Shown here piece after piece: positions 7,869-16,837 of a DNA stretch of 64,000 nucleotides (position 1 is the stretch's first letter; the number at the start of each line of letters is the position of its first letter). This DNA is from Candidatus Amulumruptor caecigallinarius (lineage in GTDB: Bacteria > Bacteroidota > Bacteroidia > Bacteroidales > Muribaculaceae). A program made the translations under genes and the position numbers. Under the pieces are notes generated by a model. It was given only the letters and a program-made list of their open reading frames with translations. It was not told the origin of the DNA and made no database searches. The stretch is taken from NCBI GenBank assembly GCA_944321825.1, contig CALUMU010000007.1:62001-126000 (forward strand), written 5' to 3'.

Positions 7869-9765
7869 TTAAAGATATAATAGATGCCAACAATAATGTA
7901 ACTGTCGGAGCAAAGGAAATAGAGATTCTGAAAGAGCATTTCCCTGCTTGTTTCCGTAACGGTTCATTTGATATCGAGCGGTTGAAGGAATATCTTAAAG
8001 ATAAGATACACGTCACCGAAGAAGGATATGAGTTACGATTTCTTGGAAAAAACTATGCCCGCTTGCTGGCATCTTTGGATACAACGACTGTTATTGTTCC
8101 GGACGCAGAGCACAACAATCTACCCGAAAACAAAGACAGCAAAAACATTTATATCAGTGGCGACAACCTCGATGCATTGAAACATTTGTTGAAGTCTTAT
8201 GCCGGCAGCATAAAATGTATCTATATTGATCCTCCTTATAATACAGGGTCCGATGATTTTGTTTACACGGATTCATTCAATTTTACGGTTGAAGAACTGG
8301 CATCAAAACTGAGCATTTCCGAGGAACAAGCCAGCCGAGTTCTAGACTTGACGCGTCGAGGATCTGCCACGCATTCTGCCTGGCTCATGTTTATGTAACC
8401 TCGACTGTTGCTTGCCCGCGACCTGCTTTCAAAAGACGGTGTGATATTTATTTCCATCGATGATAATGAACAAAGTAATTTGAAATTGCTTTGCGATGAT
8501 ATTTTTGGGGAAGAAAATTTTCTATCTATTCTTGCCAGAAGGACTAAAAGTGGAGGTGGATCAGCAGCAGATTCATTCGCTGTGGAACATGATTATATAT
8601 GTGCATATGCGAGAGATATTAATTATGGTGGTAAGCTATTTATTCCTTTTACAGAAGAGTACTTAAAGCGGTATTCGGAAGAAGATGAACATGGTAAATA
8701 TTTTTGGGATACAATGGAGCGTTCTAGTACTAAAACTAGACCATATACTATAACTGCCCCCGATGGGACTGAATTGACAGGTAAATGGTTTAGAAGCAAA
8801 GAACGTTTTTTAAAAGACAAGGAAATAGGAGAAATTAGATTCTTGAAAAAAATGATGGGAACTGGTCTGTACAATTTAAGCAGCGTCTTGCCCCAGGTAA
8901 AAAGATGAGAACACTTCTTTATGAAAAAGATTTTAAATCCTATTCGGATGACCTTGATGAGTTAGGATTAGCAGGAACATTTTCTTACCCTAAAACGGTA
9001 TATCTTATTCAATATCTTCTACAGGTGGTTGATAATGGCGGGATTGTTTTAGATTTTTTCTCTGGCAGCGCGACTACAGCCCAAGCTGTAATGGCCGAGA
9101 ATATTAAAAGAACAGCATGTCAAGATGATGCTCTTACATACATTATGGTGCAAATACCAGAAAATTTAGATGAAAAAGTCGTAAGAGAATCTGGTGATAC
9201 GAGAGAGATTGCGAAAAAAGCAATCTCTAAATTAGATGAATGTCATAGGCCACACTCTTTAGATTACATAGGAATTGAACGTATTATTCGCGCTGCAAAA
9301 AAATATCAATCTGAAAATAGTTTGTTTTCATTAAATTATGGATTCAAGCACTTCACTCTTCAAGAGCCTACAAATCTGTCCATTGAAAAGATGGAGCGAT
9401 TTGAATCCCATACAATGTTTAGTGATAAGACATTGGTGGATGAATTTGGCGTACCGACAATTCTCACGACATGGCTTGTACGTGATGGCTACGGATTGAT
9501 TCCCGATGTAAAGACGATTAATATTGAAGGATATGAGCTTTACTATATTGACAAATATCTGTATGTTATTAACCCAAATTTAAGTAATGAAGTCGTTGCA
9601 TCGTTATTGGACCGGTATCAATCGGATGCAGGGTTCAATCCTCAAAATATCGTAATATATGGTTATGCCCTTTCGTGGGGAGAATTACAGGGATTGAAAG
9701 ACAGTCTTCGGGTAATACGGGACGGGGAGAAGAATATGCGTATTAACTTTGATGTTCGGTATTGA
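7865..9765 (+). pseudogene. mod: Type III DNA methyltransferase (mod), nonsense mutation plus A7-tract frameshift
   Basis: The frame is collinear with beta-class type III Mod proteins: DPPYNTGSDDF (motif IV) at residues 122-132 and LDFFSGSATTAQA (motif I) in the last third. It is broken twice. TAA at 8396-8398 replaces the expected tyrosine codon within MFM-Y-PRLLLARD. Then an A7 tract at 8846-8852 puts the downstream sequence out of frame. One extra A would give KKNDGNWSVQFKQRLAPGKK and restore the reading frame ending at 9765. The third frame opens at ATG 8905 with an ATGA overlap that appears fortuitous. Without Mod, the type III enzyme cannot recognise or methylate its site, so the system should be inactive unless suppressed. 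Confidence 0.85.
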
Positions 9766-9766
9766 T

Positions 9767-12733
9767 ATGGAACTAATTCTTCAGCCTTCATTGCCACATC
9801 AGCAAACCGGTGTTGATGCCGTTGCTGATGCCTTTGCCAATACGGCGATAAAGTCGCCAGTGATGTTCTATGCCAATCCCGAAATAACCCTGTCAAAAGA
9901 TGGGGTGGGTCAAAATATTGTTGCCATACAGAGGAGGAACAGCATACAACCGGAGAATTGTGCATATTCTCATGATGCAAGCTGCCTGAACCTTGACATC
10001 AAGATGGAAACGGGTACGGGTAAAACATACGTTTATACCCGGACGATGTATGAGTTGCACAAACGGTATGGTATCAATAAATTTATTGTTGCCGTACCAA
10101 CGCTTCCGATCAAGGCCGGAGCAAGACAATTTATGGAGGACGGTTATGTCAAACGTCATTTCCGGGATGTGTGCGGATATGATGCAGAAATCGAATTGCT
10201 CACTTTGGAGCCGCCCAAGAAAAAAAAGAAAGGCAGGCAATATTTCCCAGCAGCCGTAAGTGAATTTGTAAAGGGATCGAACAGGGATACCAAAAAGATT
10301 TATGTCCTTTTGGTAAATATGCAACTGTTGAAAGTTGCCAAGAATTATATGCTCAGTCGCGATGATTACGGAAGCGTTATTGAGGGGTTTTATCGCCCGT
10401 TCGATGCTCTCCGTGCAACTCGTCCATTTGTTATTATTGACGAGCCACATAAGTTCTCACGCGATCAAAAGGCGTTTGGCGTAATCAAGGAAGAAATTAA
10501 CCCTCAATGTATTATTCGATACGGCGCAACTTTCCCTGAAACAGTGTCCGGCAGGGGTAAAAATAAAACGGTTGTACATGACTATGTGAATCTGCTATAC
10601 GACCTGAATGCTTGTGAAGCATTTAACCAAGGATTGATTAAAGGTGTTGCCAAAGAACACTTTGAGCCAGTCTCTAAAAAAGAAGAAAAAATAAAGCTTC
10701 TGTCGGTAGTCAAAAATGAGAAAGCCATATTTCAGCATAAAAGTGCAGACAGTCCGACAAAAACATATCAATTACAGGTAAATGACTCGTTGTCGGTAAT
10801 TTCCGAGGAGTTCAATGGCATCACAATACAAGCCATAGATAAAAATGCCATTGAGTTGTCCAATGGATTGATTAAGAACGTTGGCGAGGAGATGAATGTG
10901 GACATTTACATGCAATCGTACCAGGAGCAGATGCTGCGTCTTGCTCTCGAACGCCATTTTGAAACCGAACGGGAGAATTTCTGCGGGCGCACATTTAAGA
11001 TCAAAACGCTGGCACTTTTCTTTATAGATGATATCACTTCCTATCGCGAGAGCGAGGATGGTAAGAAACCGTATTTATTGGAAGCTTTTGAAAGGTTACT
11101 CAAGGAGAAATTGGTTGCAACAATCAAAGATCTGGATAAATCGGAAGCTGAGTATCGGGAATATCTTGAAGCCAGTTTAAACCATATTGACGAATGTCAT
11201 GGGGGATATTTTGCTCAGGACAACAGTTCGTCGGACGAAGACATTGCCAATGAAGTTAATGATATTCTAAATGGCAAGAAGCACCTACTTGCTTTTAGAG
11301 ACAAAGACGGGAAATATATTTTGCGTCGATTCTTATTCTCCAAGTGGACATTAAAGGAAGGATGGGATAATCCGAATGTGTTTACTATTGCAAAATTGAG
11401 GTCGAGCGGTAGTGAAACCTCGAAGTTGCAGGAAGTAGGACGAGGATTACGCCTGCCTGTTGATGAGTGTGGAAACCGAATCTCCAATCAAGAGTTCATG
11501 TTGAACTACATTGTAGATTTTACCGAAGCTGATTTTGCCAATAAACTCGTTGAGCAAATAAATAGTGAAGTACCAGGTACGACATCTGTTTCATTGGAGC
11601 AGATCAAACTGGTGGCTGAGAAAATGGGCAAAGAAGAAAAAGCTTTGTTTATTGAACTTCTATCAAAGAATTATATTGACTTGGAACACAATATTATTCC
11701 GGCAAACAAGACTCAGTTCTTTGAAGAGTATCCATTATTCAAATCTGGATTGGACGCTAGCAAAATCAAAGACCGCAATAAAACATCCGAAAAACCGATT
11801 GGCATTCGCAAAGCTCGGTTTGACGAAATTAAGGAGTTGTGGAAGGTTCTCAATCAAAGATATACTATTTGGTACGATGACAATATTGATGATGATTTGG
11901 AGAAAGGTTTATCAGAAATATTAGAGGCGCCTTCTATTTTTTCTGAACAGGTTATTTCCAGTCACAGAGATATAGTCAGAAGTGATGGGGCGCAAATGAG
12001 AACAGAAACAGGCAGTGGTGTGCAGTATTCCATTGCCAGCACCCTCCCTTATGGCATTTTCTTAAAAAGGATATCATCGGCAACTAATATTCCTGCTTCG
12101 ATGATACATAAGTCTATTTGCAATTATGTAAAGCGACATGGAAGTATAGACGACAAATACTTCAATGAACAGACTGTTGGTGAAATAATCAGAGGCTTCT
12201 CTGACTGGAAAATGGTCACTCTTCAAGGACGATTTAACTACAAAAAGACTCATGGAGAACCTGAAGCAACAGCTCTTACTCATAACGATGGATCTGTCCG
12301 GGAGAGTATTGCGCAAGGAAGGATTGGTGTCAAAATAGAAGAAGGAATTCCAATGGAGAAATATTTATATGACACCAAGGCTTATGATTCATCATTGGAG
12401 TTGAAAAACATCAATACCTCCATTGATGAAGTAATTGTCTATGGAAAATTTCCGCGTAATAGTATCGCAATTCCTACCATTACCGGAGAGTCATATAGTC
12501 CGGACTTCATGTATGTCGTTAAAAAAGACAATGGAGAAAAAGAGCTTAATATTGTTGTGGAGACTAAGGGAGTTGAAAATAAATCAACTCTTCGCGGCAT
12601 TGAGGAGGCAAAAATCAAATGTGCCGAGGTGTTCTTCAATAACCTATCAGCACAAGGGTATAATGTATATTTCCGAACACAACTCAACAATAAGAAAATA
12701 CTGCAGATTGTAAAAGAGGTATTACAGGAATAA
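9767..12733 (+). CDS. res: Type III restriction endonuclease subunit Res
   Basis: 988 residues from ATG 9767, one base after the mod stop, typical Res length. It is a superfamily 2 helicase: motif I GTGKT at about 83-87, motif II DEPH at about 225-228, motif VI near QEVGRGLRLP. The C-terminal nuclease domain carries PD-(D/E)xK residues in SPDF...VVETKG. It reads open throughout, in contrast to mod. In type III systems Res needs Mod for DNA binding and ATP-driven communication between two sites, so an orphan Res is expected to be harmless and may be on its way to decay. The internal composition is as A+T-rich as the rest of the cargo. Confidence 0.92.
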   Translation: MELILQPSLPHQQTGVDAVADAFANTAIKSPVMFYANPEITLSKDGVGQNIVAIQRRNSIQPENCAYSHDASCLNLDIKMETGTGKTYVYTRTMYELHKRYGINKFIVAVPTLPIKAGARQFMEDGYVKRHFRDVCGYDAEIELLTLEPPKKKKKGRQYFPAAVSEFVKGSNRDTKKIYVLLVNMQLLKVAKNYMLSRDDYGSVIEGFYRPFDALRATRPFVIIDEPHKFSRDQKAFGVIKEEINPQCIIRYGATFPETVSGRGKNKTVVHDYVNLLYDLNACEAFNQGLIKGVAKEHFEPVSKKEEKIKLLSVVKNEKAIFQHKSADSPTKTYQLQVNDSLSVISEEFNGITIQAIDKNAIELSNGLIKNVGEEMNVDIYMQSYQEQMLRLALERHFETERENFCGRTFKIKTLALFFIDDITSYRESEDGKKPYLLEAFERLLKEKLVATIKDLDKSEAEYREYLEASLNHIDECHGGYFAQDNSSSDEDIANEVNDILNGKKHLLAFRDKDGKYILRRFLFSKWTLKEGWDNPNVFTIAKLRSSGSETSKLQEVGRGLRLPVDECGNRISNQEFMLNYIVDFTEADFANKLVEQINSEVPGTTSVSLEQIKLVAEKMGKEEKALFIELLSKNYIDLEHNIIPANKTQFFEEYPLFKSGLDASKIKDRNKTSEKPIGIRKARFDEIKELWKVLNQRYTIWYDDNIDDDLEKGLSEILEAPSIFSEQVISSHRDIVRSDGAQMRTETGSGVQYSIASTLPYGIFLKRISSATNIPASMIHKSICNYVKRHGSIDDKYFNEQTVGEIIRGFSDWKMVTLQGRFNYKKTHGEPEATALTHNDGSVRESIAQGRIGVKIEEGIPMEKYLYDTKAYDSSLELKNINTSIDEVIVYGKFPRNSIAIPTITGESYSPDFMYVVKKDNGEKELNIVVETKGVENKSTLRGIEEAKIKCAEVFFNNLSAQGYNVYFRTQLNNKKILQIVKEVLQE

Positions 12734-12900
12734 TATTATAGACCAACATGATAATGATGAGCGACAGGATTTTTTCCATTGAGGATGACTCCAGCAACTC
12801 TATTTAGTAAAAACGATAAAGACATAAATATATCAGAGAATAGCAGCATTGATAATGCCAACTAGGATATTGAAAGAAAAAGAATAATATTTATTAGAAT
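12734..12900 (+). other. Gap with a possible gene remnant
   Basis: 167 bp between res and the reverse-transcriptase pseudogene. A 17-codon frame (12754-12807, MMSDRIFSIEDDSSNSI then TAG) looks like the start of a lost gene. All later codons are broken by stops. No hairpin terminator follows res. Confidence 0.3.
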
Positions 12901-13894
12901 ATGTTCGATCAATCATTTTCAGTAGAGAATTACCTTTCTATCTTCCATGAGGAGAATCGTAAAGGGCATATTGCATTTGACGATATGCCCGAACATTATA
13001 GAAATATTGTCTCTGAAATGAAGGCTATGAAAAGTAGAACTCACGAAATAACAAAAAAGAAAAAGAATAATAGGACAGAAGAGGAAATTTCGGAGTTAGA
13101 GAGGCTTAAGTCCACAATAAAAACCAAACAAGAAGATAGAGACAAAGAACTATATAATGAGTTAAGTAAATATGCTCAAAAAGCTAATAACAAAGACTTT
13201 ATATTGTCAATAAATAATACATATATAGATAATAAAGGTAACCAAGTATTTACAATAGATACCCAGCAATGGGAATATTTTTATGCCATTAAGAATTTAC
13301 AGAGAATAATAAGAGGGTTATTTAACGTAAGACAGGCAAATAAGCACCAGATAATGTCTAATGTTAAATTACTTCTGAATACAACAACACCATTCTACCT
13401 TATTCGGACAGATATTACTGGTTTCTTTGAGTCTATTCCACAACAAGCTTTATTGGACAAAATAAATGCTAATAATCTTGTGAATAACAAGACAAAAGGA
13501 ATGATTAAAGGAATATTATCAGAATATAACAGACAAAAGGCCCCCAATAAAATCAAGGCTGATTGCGGTGTTCCTAGAGGTATGGTAATACAAAAGAATT
13601 TATGAGCGACAAAAAACTCTAATGGAGGGAATAAACAATAAATTTAAATCCGTAAATTTGCCAGACAAAAGGAAAGATGCAGAATTAATTATTCTTGCAC
13701 TAGATTTATTAGCATGTCCATTCATAACTCATAATGATCGGAAGATTATGTGCAAGGTTATGCAAATAGATAATGCTAAACAAGTTTTGATAGAAAGGTA
13801 TTTTCGTAGAAATAAATTCATGTTCACAAAATGGACTAATATTGATTTGACAAAAGAATTAGGCGCGAAAGTTTCGCAGGAAGTGTACACTTAA
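12901..13894 (+). pseudogene. Reverse transcriptase (defence/UG-type-like), internally deleted
   Basis: The upstream frame (12901-13605, 234 aa) has a charged coiled-coil-like N-terminus, then RT motif A in YLIRTDITGFFESIP (Asp171) and the following GVPRG motif (223-227). It then runs into unrelated residues and a stop. From about 13589 another frame (YKRIYERQKTLMEGIN... to 13894) looks like the C-terminal region of the same protein. The part expected between them, including the catalytic YxDD, is absent, consistent with an internal deletion. No maturase or intron structure is seen, so a DRT/abortive-infection RT is more likely than a group II intron. The subclass cannot be assigned. Confidence 0.72.
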
Positions 13895-13978
13895 TGCGTA
13901 TTTCGAAAACAATGCAGTAGCGAGGCTCGCAATAACTTCACACACATAGCTCTGCATACAACCTTATAGGTTTTGCCT

Positions 13979-14016
13979 AAACAAATGGGATTTCGTGAGT
14001 CGAATCCCATTTGTTT
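13979..14016. terminator. Long perfect hairpin downstream of the reverse transcriptase
   Basis: A 14-bp perfect stem (13979-13992 with 14003-14016) and a 10-nt loop, with T-rich sequence after the right arm. A smaller hairpin (13960-13972) precedes it. It can act as a terminator between the plus-strand cargo and the minus-strand mobilization genes. As it lies next to an RT gene, it could alternatively be the remnant of an RT-associated structured RNA. The 213-bp gap 13895-14107 holds nothing else recognisable. Confidence 0.6.
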
Positions 14017-14107
14017 TATATTAAAGATTAGATATTGAGGCATTTATATTTCTTTATCTCCGGCACTATAAAATATTTTGCATTTACACAAAATTATGGA
14101 CAGTGCC

Positions 14108-15658
14108 TTATCTCCTATAACCTTTCTTCTCATTCTGAATTTTAACCGTTCCTATCGCAAACATCAGACACCTCCTCCTATACGCCTCTTCCTCCTCATT
14201 CGGCTTTCTTCCGTCCCAGCAGAGGTCGGAGTCGGCGTTGCCACCGCCTCCGCCGGATGAAACAGCGACAGGCTGTCCGCCAATCAAAGCATCAGCGATA
14301 GAGAAGATTCGTTCCCGCACAGAAGGCTCAGCCAGCTGGTCAAGAAATGTCTGCATCTGTTCAGTCTGATTGTCGTTGAGATCCGTCAGTCGTGCATACT
14401 CCTGTTGCAGCCATTTAAACTCCCGATAGTCCAGCAACGCATTATTCTGCACCGCCTGTATTTGCTGTTCGGCATCCTTCCGATACAGTTCTTCAATCTG
14501 ACGGACAATCTTCACGAATCGGCTGGCGATAGATCTGTTCTGCTCCTCAATCCATTTGTCAACCCCGAATATCGGAGGTTTACCAGTGATCCGTGGCGGC
14601 TCAAAATCTATCTTGTGATTGCGGAAAGGTTGCGCCACTCTACCGACACGGTCTATATTCTTTGTCATCTGCTCCAGTTCCTGCTCCTTTTCTTGAAGCT
14701 TACATGCCTTGTCTTCAAGCTTTGACTGGTATTCGGAAATCTGTTTTTGTATCCTGGTCTTTTGAATTTCATATTCCTGAAGAGCGATTTTGCCGGAAGC
14801 CAGAGACTTCTCAATTTCTTCAAGTTGGGATTGAGACCTGAATATCTGTGCTTCCAACCTCCGTATCATAGTTTGCAGCCCCTTGACTGCTTTCTCCGCC
14901 TGTTTCGCATCTTTGGCCAGTTTCCGGATATAATCGCGTTTACTAAGATGGCTGACGTTCCGTCCTTCAATACTGTCACCACGTTCCAGCCCGTACTTGC
15001 TCCCAACCTCTTCATATAGCGAGGTGTGCATTTCCCGAAGAATATGGCCATACTCATAACGGCTCTTCCCAAACTTAGCCGACCACATGACGCATTCGCA
15101 TCCGCTTTTGGCTCGTTGTCCGACAGGAACGATCAAGGCATGGATATGCGGGCTGCTCTCATCAAGATGAACCTGGAAGCCGATGATGTTTTTCTGTCCG
15201 TACCGTTTGGCGCACCAGTCATAGACATCTTTTGCCCATTGTTCGATTTCCGGACATCGCTGGAGATGGCTGTTGTCTGCACCCTTATCCAGATTTACGG
15301 TTTGGGTTCCAAATGCCATTTCAAGTGTACGGTCATGATTGCCTCCGAAGATAAATTTCGCACAACAGTTTGGTTGAATTTTGCTGTCCGGCTTGAAAGG
15401 TTTCCAGCCCAGTTCAGTCAACCGTTCCTGCAAACGTACTTCAAGCGATTTCTCTTGATAGCCTAACGGATGAACTTTCCCATCGGGCCCAATCTCGAAA
15501 TTCAGTTTCATTCGGGTCTTGTCATAGTGATTGGTCGGATCCTGATTCTTTCTGTCAATCTTGTCGTCATTCCAATGCCTTTCGTTTTCATTCGCCTCTG
15601 CTGTGCCGAATGACTTCCCGGCTTCAACATGCATGGCCTGTTTAATATCTGTGTTCAT
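14108..15658 (-). CDS. MobV/Pre-family relaxase (plasmid mobilization protein)
   Basis: 516 residues. The catalytic metal-binding signature HLDESSPHIHALIVPV starts at His164 and has D166, E167, H171 and H173, the HxDExxPHxH pattern of MobV/Pre relaxases. A long coiled coil follows (about 250-345), then a Gly-rich patch near 470. It would nick the element's oriT, attach to the 5' end and pilot the strand through a conjugation channel supplied by a helper. It is transcribed last in the leftward series HTH - DUF3987 - primase - mob. The 150-bp gap in front of it is the natural oriT candidate. The reading frame is intact. Confidence 0.9.
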   Translation of the reverse strand: MNTDIKQAMHVEAGKSFGTAEANENERHWNDDKIDRKNQDPTNHYDKTRMKLNFEIGPDGKVHPLGYQEKSLEVRLQERLTELGWKPFKPDSKIQPNCCAKFIFGGNHDRTLEMAFGTQTVNLDKGADNSHLQRCPEIEQWAKDVYDWCAKRYGQKNIIGFQVHLDESSPHIHALIVPVGQRAKSGCECVMWSAKFGKSRYEYGHILREMHTSLYEEVGSKYGLERGDSIEGRNVSHLSKRDYIRKLAKDAKQAEKAVKGLQTMIRRLEAQIFRSQSQLEEIEKSLASGKIALQEYEIQKTRIQKQISEYQSKLEDKACKLQEKEQELEQMTKNIDRVGRVAQPFRNHKIDFEPPRITGKPPIFGVDKWIEEQNRSIASRFVKIVRQIEELYRKDAEQQIQAVQNNALLDYREFKWLQQEYARLTDLNDNQTEQMQTFLDQLAEPSVRERIFSIADALIGGQPVAVSSGGGGGNADSDLCWDGRKPNEEEEAYRRRCLMFAIGTVKIQNEKKGYRR

Positions 15659-15808
15659 ATAGGGTATTCTTTTGATAAATGATTAATATTTGAGCTTGCT
15701 CTTGTGCCAGTCCGCTCTGCGGGACAATGACCGGATTTTATTGCCGCCAGGCAAAAAGTCCTTATTGTGTTAAGGACTTTCTATAAATCCTCGGAACAAG
15801 TTCCTTTA
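15659..15808 (-). other. Intergenic region with hairpin, candidate oriT
   Basis: Contains a perfect 10-bp stem with 6-nt loop (15755-15764 with 15771-15780) just after the primase stop, which may terminate that transcript, and a G+C-rich segment with short inverted repeats at 15708-15745. MobV relaxases usually act on an oriT immediately upstream of their own gene, so the nick site is expected here (inference from family, not seen directly). Confidence 0.4.
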
Positions 15809-16837
15809 CTATTCAATAAGTTCCAGATCCAGTTCATCAATGAGTAACTGCAATGCAGGATTACGTTGTATCATCTGGTGGAGTATCTGCCTCTTTGATG
15901 GTGAATACAGAAAGAAGTCTGCAATGTCCAATCCTTGGCTGCGTTGCTCTTCATCGGATGTACATTCCAAAACATTGGACACAACAACCCGTTTGCATAT
16001 TCCAGACAACAAAGCAGACTTTTCTTTCCATTGTTCGGTTGCTCCTAAATCAGGGATGAGAGTAACCTCCCTGCCTTTGAGAACCTGCATAGCTTCACTG
16101 TTGAAACAACCGTTCTTTCCACCTGTTGCCAGCCATATATAATCGGGGATAAAATGGCTCATTACAACAGCGGTCTTTTCACTTTCCACCAGCATTACCG
16201 GAGACGATGAATTTTTCAGAAGATGTTCTCCAAACAGACATTGCTTCAAATGGAAATCCTGCAACTTCAACTCGGAATGTGCCCAGCTGACAAAAGCCTG
16301 AGGCTCTTTAACCCGATGGCCTGTCTCGGCATTATAGCACATTACCTTGCCGGTTCTTACCTGTCCATTTATATCTGTCTGCCAGAAAACCGTTGCGCCT
16401 CCCCATTTTGAAGATGTCCCTATGCGATACATTTCAAACAATCTGCTTGCCTCATTTTCACCAAATACATGACAGAAATACTGATATAAGGGGTTGATTG
16501 AATAATGTGACAGACTCCTTAACACATAAGATGAAGGAATATACGAAGGGACAATACAAGACGGAGTTTTATCTGCCGTCTTATAAGGGGCAGAAAGAAG
16601 TGACTTGCCGCTTCCCTCATCCATTTCCAATACATCAGGATTATCCTTGAAGTATTCCTTAGGTGTATAGTGGTAGCCACAACTGTTTTCATGATCACAC
16701 TTGCCGACATTACCGGGAAAGCTAATGCTGCCTTGTTCATCAACATACCTGACAAAACACCGGCTTTTACCACAGTTCGGACAAGTAGTCTTGCTTCCAG
16801 GGCGGTATTTCTGTAAATGGAATCTGTATTCACTCAT
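15809..16837 (-). CDS. Zinc-finger/Toprim primase-like protein (DUF6371 type)
   Basis: 342 residues. The N-terminus holds four cysteines in a CHC2-like zinc finger (C19, C22, C47, C53). A Toprim-like strand with the conserved Glu is at PVMLVESEKTAVV, followed by an acidic PDLGA. This suits a small primase priming the transferred or replicating strand of the element. Its ATG overlaps the stop of the DUF3987 gene by 8 bp, indicating coupling. Such DUF6371 proteins accompany DUF3987 ATPases in Bacteroidales mobilizable elements. The assignment to the exact family is by memory of its pattern. Confidence 0.8.
   Translation of the reverse strand: MSEYRFHLQKYRPGSKTTCPNCGKSRCFVRYVDEQGSISFPGNVGKCDHENSCGYHYTPKEYFKDNPDVLEMDEGSGKSLLSAPYKTADKTPSCIVPSYIPSSYVLRSLSHYSINPLYQYFCHVFGENEASRLFEMYRIGTSSKWGGATVFWQTDINGQVRTGKVMCYNAETGHRVKEPQAFVSWAHSELKLQDFHLKQCLFGEHLLKNSSSPVMLVESEKTAVVMSHFIPDYIWLATGGKNGCFNSEAMQVLKGREVTLIPDLGATEQWKEKSALLSGICKRVVVSNVLECTSDEEQRSQGLDIADFFLYSPSKRQILHQMIQRNPALQLLIDELDLELIE

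Noticed and set aside
8905-9765. Separate coupled gene starting at ATG 8905 (ATGA overlap with the preceding frame)
   Set aside because: The frame continues upstream to the A7 tract as normal Mod sequence (WSVQFKQRLAPGKK), so the ATGA is a chance product of the frameshift.
12901-13605. Group II intron reverse transcriptase
   Set aside because: No maturase or endonuclease domain and no intron RNA structure nearby. The N-terminus and context fit a defence-type RT better.
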